In this document: piece after piece, positions 50,476-61,100 of the stretch
Position numbering within the stretch: position 1 is the stretch's first letter
How the letters are laid out: every line of letters starts with the position of its first letter
Assembly (NCBI RefSeq): GCF_965638725.1
Contig: NC_134952.1
Coordinates: forward strand, 56,894,065-56,958,064
DNA from: Aptenodytes patagonicus
Taxonomy: Eukaryota; Chordata; Aves; Sphenisciformes; Spheniscidae
Length of the DNA stretch: 64,000 bases
Reading direction: 5' to 3'
Made by a program: the position numbers and the translations under genes
Notes under the pieces: model-generated
Databases searched by the model: none
What the model was told of the DNA's origin: nothing
Seen by the model: only the letters and a program-made list of their open reading frames with translations

Positions 50476-52939
50476 GGGGTTGGGGTGGAAGCACTGGCAT
50501 CGGGGTGTTATATGACGCCCCGGACCCTGCAGCTGGCTGAGCACGCTGAGAAGCGATGCCAGCCCGTGAAAGCCACTGGTGCCAGGGTAGGTCAAAGCCA
50601 CAGGGAGCCGCTTGCACACAACAGCCTCTCAAATGTGAGCCTTGCGATGCCTTTCTCAGCGCCATGGCCTTGCCCAGACCCGATTGCAATGTCACCGAAG
50701 CCTCTGCAGAGTCCCTGGGGCTTTCTGCTCACCAGCACCCAGAACACAACGCAGGACAACAGGATAGTTGTTGCGATGCAGAGTTTGCTAGCGCACAGTA
50801 ACGAGGCATCTTCCAGTGCAGTCAACATGGGTGGGATTTTTAGGCATTCCTCTTGATCATCTTTTTGATCCTGATCACCTGGCTTTGGCACACGGGTGAT
50901 GGTGCAGGCGAGACGACCGAAGCTGCCGTAGGAACTGGGTTGCTTAAATACGCATGCACAGCCTGGTTTGGCTCCCTCACTGCCCGGTTCACCAGTGTAG
51001 CCCCACCGATACCACTGGGCTTCCTCTTGCTTTAGAGCAGCCCCAACAAGGCGAGGTCTGAAACATGCAAAGTAGTTTCTGAATGAGTCACCACGGAAGA
51101 AAAGAGTGGGGGCGAGCAACCGAGACCTCCCTCCAAGACTACGAAGGTGGTTTCAGGCCAGTTGTGCGCTTCCCACCCCTGCGTGGGGCAATGCAACAAG
51201 CTCCCTGCGTTCCTGCGTTTGTGGTAGACTAACGCTCATTGCCCAGCTGGGTTCTCCAAGCAGCTCTTGGTTTCAGGGACTGCTGGTACATTGCGCCTTC
51301 GGTCCCCAGTGCCGGCCATGAGGGTGAGGGGCTGCGGACAACCAGCCTGGAGGAAGCCCAGGGGACTCACACCTCCCTCCTCCATCCCTTCTGCGGGGAG
51401 ATCTCACTTCAGGGTGCCCCCTCCGTCAGCAGCTGCTTCTTGAGAAACGTCATTATGTTTCCCCTCTCTCTTGGTCTTGGAGACATTTAAAACAGCACAA
51501 CATTTACCTGAACACGGATGTAGCCACATCAGAGGGCAAAGGAGTATTTTTGCTAACTAATGATGAAAACGTGCTAACGTCTCTGCTTGCTGTGGGACTA
51601 GCTGCATGCTCTTAGATGCCTGTTCAGATATTGGTGGGCAGCCAAGCAAGGACTGTTTGTGGTGCCATCTCCCAGAGCTGGGATCAATACACTCCAGCAC
51701 TTTGTGCACCTGCATTTTGCTGTGCATAGGTTTCGGTCTTCCTCGCCCTTCAGGAAGGCTTAGGAAAAGAAAATAGAAAAAACCCCCACAAAAACCAAAG
51801 ATCAAATTAGGGATGCTCAGTAGGCCATTTCTACAGTAACTGCCCGTGAAATGTCTCACTTGCCACATCTGACAGTGCCTACACAACTGCAAAAAACTGA
51901 AAGCCTCCCCACAAAAACCAACCTGGGACAAAAAGCGGACATCCAGCGGTTCCCGGGCCACCCGTCTCGCAGGAGCCAGGCACAGTGTCACTGCAGCAGT
52001 GAGGGTGGGAGCTGCCAGCAGCAGATGGCTGATCATCACAGACATCGCCGTGGAGAGGTGGTGTCCCGCAGGGAGAATTTGTGCTGGGATGTACCCCCGT
52101 GGCACTGATGTATGGTCGCAGCCTGGCTATAGAGGTTTCCCCTGTTACCTGCAGCACCTTTCCCACCACGTCCTTTCCCCTTCCATTTAGAAATAGTTGG
52201 TCATTGGTTTGCTGTGTGGTGGATGTACCAGACCCGCAACAGGAACAGCCCCTCCCAAACTGCGTTTCCCACTCCCTGAGTCTTCAAGCAGCCCTGTGAA
52301 GAGCGTAAAAGAGATGCCACAGCCGTGAGCATCCTGCAGCCCCCAGATCTGCACCCATAAAAGCACTGCCGCTCCCTTTTGCGGCATTGTGCACCCTACC
52401 TCCTGCAACCACCTGAACTATTCCCTGACATATTCCAGCCTCTGCAACAGTGACAAAATAGCACAGTGACAGTGGTAGGCAGCGCATGGTCGCTGTGTGA
52501 AACCCGCCTCTCACTCAGCAGCCTTTGCTCTTCAGAAATGCTGCCCTTCCCTTCACCAGAGATCTGCACTCAGCTTTGCCTGAGTCCGACCCTTAACATC
52601 AGCCGTGTCTCCGGCAAGGAGCACTTCTTACCATATTTCTAGCCATCATAATTTTTTTCAGGAGTATCATTTCCTCCTCTTAAATAAGACAAAAGTGTTC
52701 AGCAGTAACTGGATCAATCTATGACTTGCATTTCCCCTTGGACTTGCCATTGGCTTACAGGGATTTACGTACCCATCAGTGCTTTCAGGCCCTGCAGGTC
52801 CCCGGTGCGTTACAGGAGAACCTTTTTGTCAGAAAGTCTAGGAATCATCCCTGTCCGAGCAATGGCATTGCACGGGCTGAACTGGGGGTCTCAAACAGAA
52901 CAGCAAGATTTCCTACATCCCTAAGCTCATCAGCCAGAA

Positions 52940-53060
52940 AATCAAATGTTGGGGCATTTGCATATCATTATTGCTTACCTATTTTATCTACTTAGCCTAA
53001 TTAGCTAACTAGGCTCATTTAATCCTCAGCATTCACTAATCCAAATTAGAGATGGGCCTG
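52940..53060. promoter_or_regulatory. AT-rich block with octamer and TAATTAG motifs
   Basis: A sharply AT-rich island in moderately GC-rich flanks. It contains a perfect POU octamer (ATTTGCAT, 52956-52963), a TAATTAG homeodomain core near 52999-53005 and a further AATTAG nearby. Candidate conserved non-coding element. Confidence 0.3.
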
Positions 53061-54833
53061 AACCAGAACCTGGGTCCCAATTAGGAGATAACAAGCTCTT
53101 GGCAGCCTGCTGCCTCCAGCGGTCTCTGCAGCTGATCATGGTATGTGGGAGCACAGGAGCCCCTGCAAAACAGCATTGAAACAGTGGACCCATACCACCT
53201 CTGCCTTCAAGCTCTCCAGACAGCTAAGAAGCAGATCAGGACCTAAATGTGTCATTTGCTTTGCAATGGTCTGCATATACCCCATGTGCCGTACCCCCCG
53301 AAAATGAGGGGGAGTTGTTTTTTGCACCTATCTGTATCAGTCGCACCAAACCCTCTGTAGTGGCCAGAGGAGCCCCCGGGTGTTAAAGCTGTTGTGTCTC
53401 ATCATCCTTTCAGCTGCTTCTTGTCCCCTTGGCTCATTCTGAGCATGGCATGGTGACAAACCCACATACACGCTTCAGTCACTATTCACAAGTACCTGTA
53501 GCAATAAATTATGCACAGATGAAGAAGTACGCTTGTTCTGCGGCAGCTGCGGTCACCCAGACGGGCCTTAGGACCTGTTTCTGACTTGGCCGTTGAAATG
53601 AGACTGCTTGTATCTGCTCTGCTCCTGTGTCCGCAAGAGAGGGACAGTGGCATGCAGGGAGCCTGCAGGCGCTTCGGCACGTCCCCAGGAAAACCAGACC
53701 CAAGAGTCCAGCATCGCTTACACAAAAGCTGCAGAGCTGAAGGACAAGGTATTAACAGTCTCCTCCGGATCACACACCATTGGCATGGTTTCGCTCAGCA
53801 AAGGGTCGCACTGAGAAACCTGATCAGCACTTGCCTCTGGTATTGTTTTCAAAGACCCACGTCTTCCACCCGGGACCGTACCTGGCCTCCATCTCCCCAT
53901 ATAGTAGGGAAGGGTTTTACCTTCTGCAGCGCTGGTGCCATTGGCGAGATGTGCTGCTTTCCCCCACAGGGAGGCAAAGGGCTCCTGGTAAATTGAGCGG
54001 GCAGGAGGCTCCGTGTGGGGCTCCTACAGCCTTTCCTAACCCCATTTTTCTTTCCCCAGCCAGGGATCTCTGTCCCCGCCAAGATGTGGTTGCTCAAGTT
54101 GCCAGCTCCTCTCACTGGAAGCTAATAGCTAGCATACTGAACAAAGAAAATCCAATTTGGCATCAAAAAGCAAACAGCCCAATTCTGGTCTCTCATCTTT
54201 TTTTCCTGCTGGTGCAGTACATCAGGCTTTTCACTGATTTATACTTTGGATGCAAGAAAAGTTTCAGACCCAAGGTTATCCTCCTGTCAGGTGTGGATGT
54301 TGGCAATGTGTCCTCACTGTAACATGGGATGAAAGGGTTTATAACTGGGGACATTCACAAAAGGAGCGTTCACATCTGTACAGTGATGCTGCGGTTGGCG
54401 GTGGGCAGTGGTGGGCCCAGGACCCGGCTGCCCCGGGGAATGAGGCTCCTTTTGGCAAACCCCCTTGATGAATTGCTCATAAAAGCCTGATGCCGCCTTA
54501 TGATTTTTATGCTTCTTCTTTTCTTCAAGAGGACCGCTAGAAAATTAAATGGCTAGTTTCCTTTGCTGTAGCAGAGCTTAAAGGGGATATTAACTCAGGA
54601 GCTGGTCCGCTGGTCGCTGAAGTTGGCGGTGCCTTTTCTGCCAGCTTCAGTGCCTGCTGGAACTGGCTCTCTATCAAAGACAACTTCGATTTTCTGTGCC
54701 TGTGTGAGCCTTTCCTCCCATTTCTCTTCAGGGAATAGCTTCGGGAGGCTTCAGAGCTCAGATGAAATATTTCCTGTAGCTGGTCCTCAGCTTCTTTTTC
54801 TCCTTGCATCATGACTGCTCCTTTCTTTTATAG

Positions 54834-57449
54834 TCAGCAGCTGTAATCACTGCTGGCCTCCTTCTGCTGTACATCCCACTGTGCTACGAGGACTTCCATT
54901 TCCACGTGGCTCACATGTACGCTCACCTGGGGTACCCCAACGCCCAGCACATCGTGGGACAGAGGTATTTGCAAGGTAATGTTTCTCAAAGCCGTGGCTA
55001 ACTTGCTGCCAGAGTACATACAGGTATAAGCCATAAACACAAACATGGCTCTACGCTATGTGGTACAACCACTGCACTGATGGATTTTGGACACCGTATT
55101 TTATATCCTAACTATTACTTTGCTACCTTGTCTCATACCCAGGAGCTGGAGTGGAAAAAAATGAGCACATGGCCATGCACTGGTTCAGGTGAGGTGCAAA
55201 AAAACCCCAACTCTTGCCATGGCAAATTGCCCTCTCCTGGGGAAAGGCTACCGTGGCGTGGGAGGAGGAAAAAGAGCCGGCAGTGCTCTGGGGGGAAAGC
55301 CATGCTGAGCCATCCTGCGCTGGTGGGAGGGAGGTGCACAGGGCGGCAGCGGGGAGACCAGGAGCTCCCAACTTCTTGCTGTCGGTCGGATGCTTCGCTC
55401 CGCGTTCCCCACCTGCTATTGCTATTTTTTAAATCAGTGGGAGGCAAGTAAGTATCTCAACAGAGAGAGTGCAGAGGGATGCCGGCGCTGCTGTACAGCC
55501 TTTTGGGGAGGTTCGAGCTGCAGGTGGGCAGCGGGAAAAATGCACAGGCACAGGAGGGGAGAGAGCCAGGAGCTGCTGAGGCAACGGAAAATCAAGTTAC
55601 GGCAGCGTATTAATTTCCTGCTCTCGGCACATGCTCCCAAGAGGTTTCTGCCACATAAGCGAGGCAGCCGTGCCTGGCATGCACATTTGCTGCGGTACCT
55701 GTCATGGTTACACCTGCAGCGGGAGCCTGGGCTGCATCCCCCGAAACCCTCCTGCTCCTGCTGAGAAACGGGAAGGATGAGGGACAGGGAAAGTTACTGT
55801 GCTACCCAAAAAGTGGGGAGAGGGGGGGACACGTTGGATGTTTCCTCTGTGTTTGCTCAAGGTGTAGAACAGCATCAAGCTGCAGGATTTTTAGGGCTGA
55901 AATAACTCTGCCTGTGACAGCAGGGGTTGTGAACCAGGAAGGCATCTTTAAGGACATCCGTACTTAGAGAAACGCTGAAGCCTTGGCGCCTTTCTGAATA
56001 AGGATGTTTCCCAAATCAGGGCCTGAAAATTTTAAAGGGGTCACATTTCAGGACACTGATTTATACATACCTCTTTCCTTCTTTGCTCTTACCTTGCTTT
56101 AAAAACATTCAAACTCAGGTTTTCTTCTTCTGTACTTTCTCTTACCACTTTGCTTCTCTCTTCCCCCCTGTAGGCAGGCTGCGGGGCAGGGCCATCCCCA
56201 CTCCTCCTTCAACCTGGCGGTGGGGGCACTCAGAAACATGACCGTAGCACTCGAAGAAGGGTAACCTGAGCTATTCCTCTTCCTTTCCCTTACAGCTGCA
56301 TTCCCATCTCCTCCTGGGGAGGGAGGGAACCCGGTGCTGTAGATACTCCACGCGTGCAGCTACTCCAGCATTTCTAATGCCCTCTCCTTGTATTGTCAAT
56401 AACACAGCCCTACCTGTGGCAAGAAAACTGAAAAACCCAATTAGCCCAATGAGGTTTTAAAAATTAGGTGACACAGTACCTAAAATGCCTGTGGTCTGAT
56501 TACATACGTAATTCCATCGGTGATTTCCCAGTCAAGGCAAGGGATAAGACCCATACTGGTACAGAAAGAGCTATTGAAGCGACATGCAAGTTTTCTGCTA
56601 GAAAGAGCTGTCTGTCTTTCTGGGGGAGCCCCCTTTTCACTCTCCTTCCCATCCAGTGAGGTCAATGAGAAGTTTCCTGTTGATCACCCAGAGGTTGGGT
56701 TGAAACTGTCTGGGACACGTTTCTCTCCCCGACGTGCCTGCGCACACTGCACACCAGCATTCCCAGCAAGGCCCACAGCCAAAGAAAACTTGCCTTGTGC
56801 TTTGTACATTTGCCGTGGTGACTCATCCTGGGGATAAGTGAAGCTAAAACAACCAATGAGTTCCCATCACAGTGAAACCCAGTCCTTTTTTTTTGGTATT
56901 GTTTCGCTTTGAGTTTTTTTACATTTACTCCAAGTCTGAAAATTAAATTTGAGGTTGGAGAGAGCAGTCTTAAGCTAACTGAAACTTAAAAAGCAATGTT
57001 TGGGCAAACCCTGTGAGTTGAAGCCAGCGCGTTTTGTTCCAATCTCTGCTGCATGTCACGTGATCAGGCAGAGTCACGTATTGAGTGGTAAAAGGAGTAT
57101 GTATTTCAAGAGCTCCAAATCCATCTCTACTTCAATTCAACTAAGACTGAACCCAAAACATGCATGCTCAGACCACAGGGAAAAGCAGAAAGAAAATCAG
57201 ATCATTTTCTGAATAGCAGAGAGTTAACTTTACAGATGCTTTCAGATCCAGTAGCTGTGGTCCTCTTATAAAAGCCTGGGTAAATAAAATTTAGCTAGGA
57301 ATGAATCAAACCTCCTCCTAGATTTTCTTGATGAAGGTTTCATGTCCTTCAGGGAAGTGGAGAAACTCCTCAGTGTGGCAGCAGCCCATGGGCTCCGAGA
57401 AGCTCAGCAACTTTTGGAAAACGTCCTCAAGAGCAGAAACATTCCGTGA
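54834..57449 (+). CDS. Sel1-like-repeat membrane protein, C-terminal exons (unnamed gene)
   Basis: Four exons, 54834-54975, 55143-55188, 56174-56260 and 57353-57449, have GT/AG borders, and their phases (0/1, 1/2, 2/2, 2/stop) fit without any adjustment. They encode 123 residues plus TGA. The first exon has a hydrophobic run, VITAGLLLLYIPLCY (54843-54887), then FHFHVAHMYAHLGYPNAQ. Across exons 1-3 the sequence GQRYLQGAGVEKNEHMAM - HWFRQAAGQGHPHSSFNLAV follows the Sel1-like repeat consensus (LGxxYxxGxGVxxDxxxAxxWxxxAAxxGxxxAxxxL). The last exon gives a second, shorter unit with VAAAHGLREAQQLL. Such repeats form paired alpha-helices used for protein-protein contacts, often in ER or mitochondrial adaptors. 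The upstream part is uncertain. The hydrophobic run could be a single-pass anchor near the N-terminus. I cannot name an orthologue and do not know this gene between H2AZ1 and DDIT4L in mammals. Confidence 0.75.
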
Positions 57450-58158
57450 ATGACCGCTGCAACACCGATGCTCATCCAGCCGTGCCTTCTTTTGCACTTA
57501 GCAACCCCGCTTTCTCCTTGCCGAGTGTCTAGTCTTCAGGCATTTGAATCATTCATTGGACATTACATTTGCTTTGCACTGGATCTCCATGGTCGGATCT
57601 ATGGCAGTGTTGTGTTGCTGCTCCTTCCCTTTTGCTTCCTGGCTCACTACATCTGAACAGCGCTGGAAAGGTGGTGTGGAGGAGACAAACAGCCTTCAGG
57701 GTTACACTGACGACGGGCACATGAACGTTACTGAAAAAGCACCGCTAGTGTTGTACCAACCGATCTGCTAATACTAAGTTAGACCCAAATACTGATCTGG
57801 GCTTGATGCGGTGTTGCTTGTGCATTTGTGCTGCGTGTGTTTCATGCTCTGCTTATGCATTGCAATAAGTGATCACGACTGAGGCTTTATCACTGTAAAT
57901 CAGCATGACGTGCGTTCATGATGTAATTTGTAATAGAAATGACAGTGATTTAATAGAAAATATAAATAATGCCCTCACTTAATAGCTATCGTTCCTTATC
58001 AATGTTACCATTGGCATGCCAGTTTCAGGGAAAAGTAATTCAATTTAATGGAAACTGCCTTCATTTTCAGGGTGGTCTTGGTTTAAAACCACAGTGGGAG
58101 CAATTGCATTTCACGGGAAGTGCACTCACTAAACAAAGATCCGTAGCGTTTTGCTAGC

Positions 58159-58164
58159 AATAAA
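58159..58164 (+). terminator. Poly(A) signal of the Sel1-like-repeat gene
   Basis: AATAAA lies 710 bases after the stop codon and is followed within 25-40 bases by a GT-rich stretch (TTTGTTGGTGTG), the usual downstream element. It supports a real plus-strand 3' end near 58185. Confidence 0.6.
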
Positions 58165-58189
58165 ATTGTTTCCCAGGGCTGCATTTGTT

Positions 58190-61100
58190 GGTGTGCAGTC
58201 TTTCCTTTTTTCCTACCATGATTATCGAGCTCACTTGTTGCATTACACGAGGTCCTGCGCTCCCCCCCGGGTGCCTGAAGGCCACACTGGCGAGCCCAAG
58301 ACCCGGGGGCTGCTGCCGAGGGAGTAAATGGGACAGCAAGCCCGTGGCGGAGGCCAGGCTTTGGTTTCCAAGAATTGCTTTTGCACCATGACTCATAGGC
58401 AAAGGTGTGAAGGATTTTGCCCAGGGTCCCGTTTCCCCATCCCCTCTCAGGTGTGAGCCTCAGTATCTTTCTAGGGCGATGCCGGCAACACCTGGGGGGC
58501 ATGCCGCAGGCACAACATGCCGGCACCCAGCACAGCGTGCGCCGGTGGCTACACATTAAGTGAGGGATGGCCAGGCTTTGCCTCTGCTCCGCCTGGCTGT
58601 CCCGAGGCTGGGCTCCTTGGGGCCAGCTCTGCGTCTTGCTCCCAGGAGGAGAGGACAGAGCGGAGGAGACCTGGGGCCTGGCCGTCCTTCTGCTTCCCCG
58701 AGCTCGTCCCTGGCAGCACCTGCTGCAGACCAACACTCTCTGCAGTGCAGTTGCCTGCTCCCCCCACCTGCTTTTCTCCTTTCTCTTTCCCTTCTGTGCT
58801 GCCTCCCACGCATCCCTTTATTAAATCTGGTACCACAAAACCCGCAGTAGAGCAGAGCAGAGCACCAGGCGAGTTCCTCTCTTCCCTCCCCCTCAAGCAG
58901 AAAAGCAAGACAGCGTTTGCCAACTCAAAACGGAGCTTATTTCCATGGCCTCTGCAGTGGCTGTGGACTGGGGCCCCAAGCCAGGACCCTTCAAGGGCAG
59001 GGGAATATTTCCCTTGACATGAGGCTAGTGCTGCATCATGTCTCATACCTGCTTTTTTTTCTCAGATGGTAAACACGCATGAGCTGTAGCTCCTGATTTG
59101 GAAACTAGACCTATGCTGTATGTCTCATATATAGACATACCAGTTAAGTGCACCGGGCATCCTTTTCAGTACACTCCTTCTTGTGTCTGTGAGCAGGAAA
59201 ACCTTGTATTTGTCCCCGCAAAACAGCATCCACCAGGCGAATGGCGTGACGAGCTGCATCAAAAGCCCCACTGAAACCCAAACCCGTGGTGTCTGCTGCC
59301 TCTCCTCTACCCCCAAAGTCATCCTCCTTGTTTTCTCCACCCTCCCTAACCATAGCAGCCAATGTCAGAGGGACATTCAAGCATGGTCAGGGAGAGCTGT
59401 GCCCTGCTATACGCCTCCGCCAACCGGTGATGCCCAAATTCACACACCTTTCCTATTGCCACTGGGTCCGGGATGATGCTGTGAGCTGCCCAGGTTCGGC
59501 GTATGGCACTACATTGGCAAGCACCAGGCGTACTAACCTGGGTATTTGAACAGTGAATATGCTGAGGACCTGTGGGCTCAGTCATTGCATTTCACAGGAC
59601 TTCAGAAATCAACTTTCCCCCCCCTCCCCGCCCCAGTCAAAGCAAGCGAGCGGGTTTTTGCATGCTGATCAGTTTTCCCACCTGAACCATGTCATTGCCC
59701 AGCACCAAAACAGGCATTAACACTGACGGTGAGACTCTGCAGCTACCGGGCAAAAAGTCAGCCTCAAGGTTCATGCTGCCTTCGCTTTGGTGGCAAGATG
59801 TAATATCAGCATGTTACTCGTTTGCTAGTTCTTTTGTTAATTTTCTCAAAAAAAGTCACCTTGGATTATGACATTTTTCCTTATCTCAGCTGTAGTTTCA
59901 TTGGCCCTGTACGTTTCCTTACTGGTACACATGGTCTCATACAATGGGAAAGTGACTTATCGTCCAATGATTTCCAGGTGGCCTCTTTTTTTAATAAGGA
60001 GTAGTAAGAGCTAGAAAATAAATCATGAGCAACCTTGCATACATTTCAACAGAAAAAAATAACTATTGATTTAATAAAGCCAGTTATCAAACAGCAGCAG
60101 GAGAAAGCTATTACAACTCAATGTGGTGCCGAGACTTCACCAGGAAAAGGTGTTCACTGGTTTCATGCAATTTGCAGAATTAGCGCTTGCATTTCTACCC
60201 CCGCACCGCCTCCCCTGAGACATGAGTGTCTCCCACCCTAATGGCTGTCCGTATGATTTCCCCCTGGATTTTCTTTCAGTCCAATCCCACTAAACACGGT
60301 TTTACAGTCAATGGCCGAGGGCATGCACATTCACATTCCTCCTACCTTTTTTCCTTTTTCTCCACCGACCTGCCTTGCTGGGGCTTCGCTGGCTCCCGGT
60401 GGGTGCGGGCACCCTGCTCCCCGCCCCAGGAACCGGCCCCTGGTCGTGGGGTGCTTGTCCCACGTGGTGCCGGCTGGACCTCCCCAGCAGCTGCCAGCCC
60501 TTGCCTCCTTGGCACTGCCTGTACGCAGGCAATTAGAAGGATTTTCTTTCCCAAAACACAGCTCTAATTATAATCTAATTCAGCTTATTTGAAGTACATT
60601 TTGGTAGCATTTCCATTATGCAAATATCAATTTATTATCCTCACATTATGTTTTGACTACAGTTGTGTTGCTAATTAGAGGCAATTTAACTGCTTTAAAA
60701 AAAACCCATCCTTTCCTCTCCATGCACCCTTACTTCCTCGCAAACCACACAGAACAGACATTTAGCACGGAGTCAGTGATGAAAACCTGCAGTTATCAGC
60801 TCTGTTTTCATCACTCTAATTGACTTTCATTATGTTAGAAGCCACTTAGAAAAGACAGATTTTTCTGATTTACTTGGGTTTGGGAGTGGAGGCACGAAAG
60901 AGAGGAGGGCAATTTACTCCAACTGCTTTTCTAACATTTTTCTGCCCAAACCTTCGTGTGGGTTTGGTGTGGCTGCCCGCTCCCAGTAACCAGACATGCT
61001 GTTGCCTTTGGCTGCAGGGGAAAAATTAAAACAATAATGATGCTGGTCTGGAAAAGATGATACATTTCAGGGACAAGAGGGAAGAAAGCTGACCCCAGGG

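Noticed and set aside
50592-51119. 176-codon minus-strand frame with one hydrophobic segment
   Set aside because: Length is within chance for this GC content; no domain. Only the hydrophobic part is mentioned as a weak finding.
54537-54812. 91-codon minus-strand frame rich in Lys/Glu/Ser with TATAAAAG just upstream
   Set aside because: The TATA-like string is the polypyrimidine-TAG acceptor of the plus-strand exon at 54834, and two plus-strand frames are equally open here. Without homology the strand cannot be decided.
58083-58736. 217-codon minus-strand frame
   Set aside because: Overlaps the 3' end of the Sel1-like-repeat transcript on the other strand, Cys/Arg/Pro-rich, and has no recognisable family.
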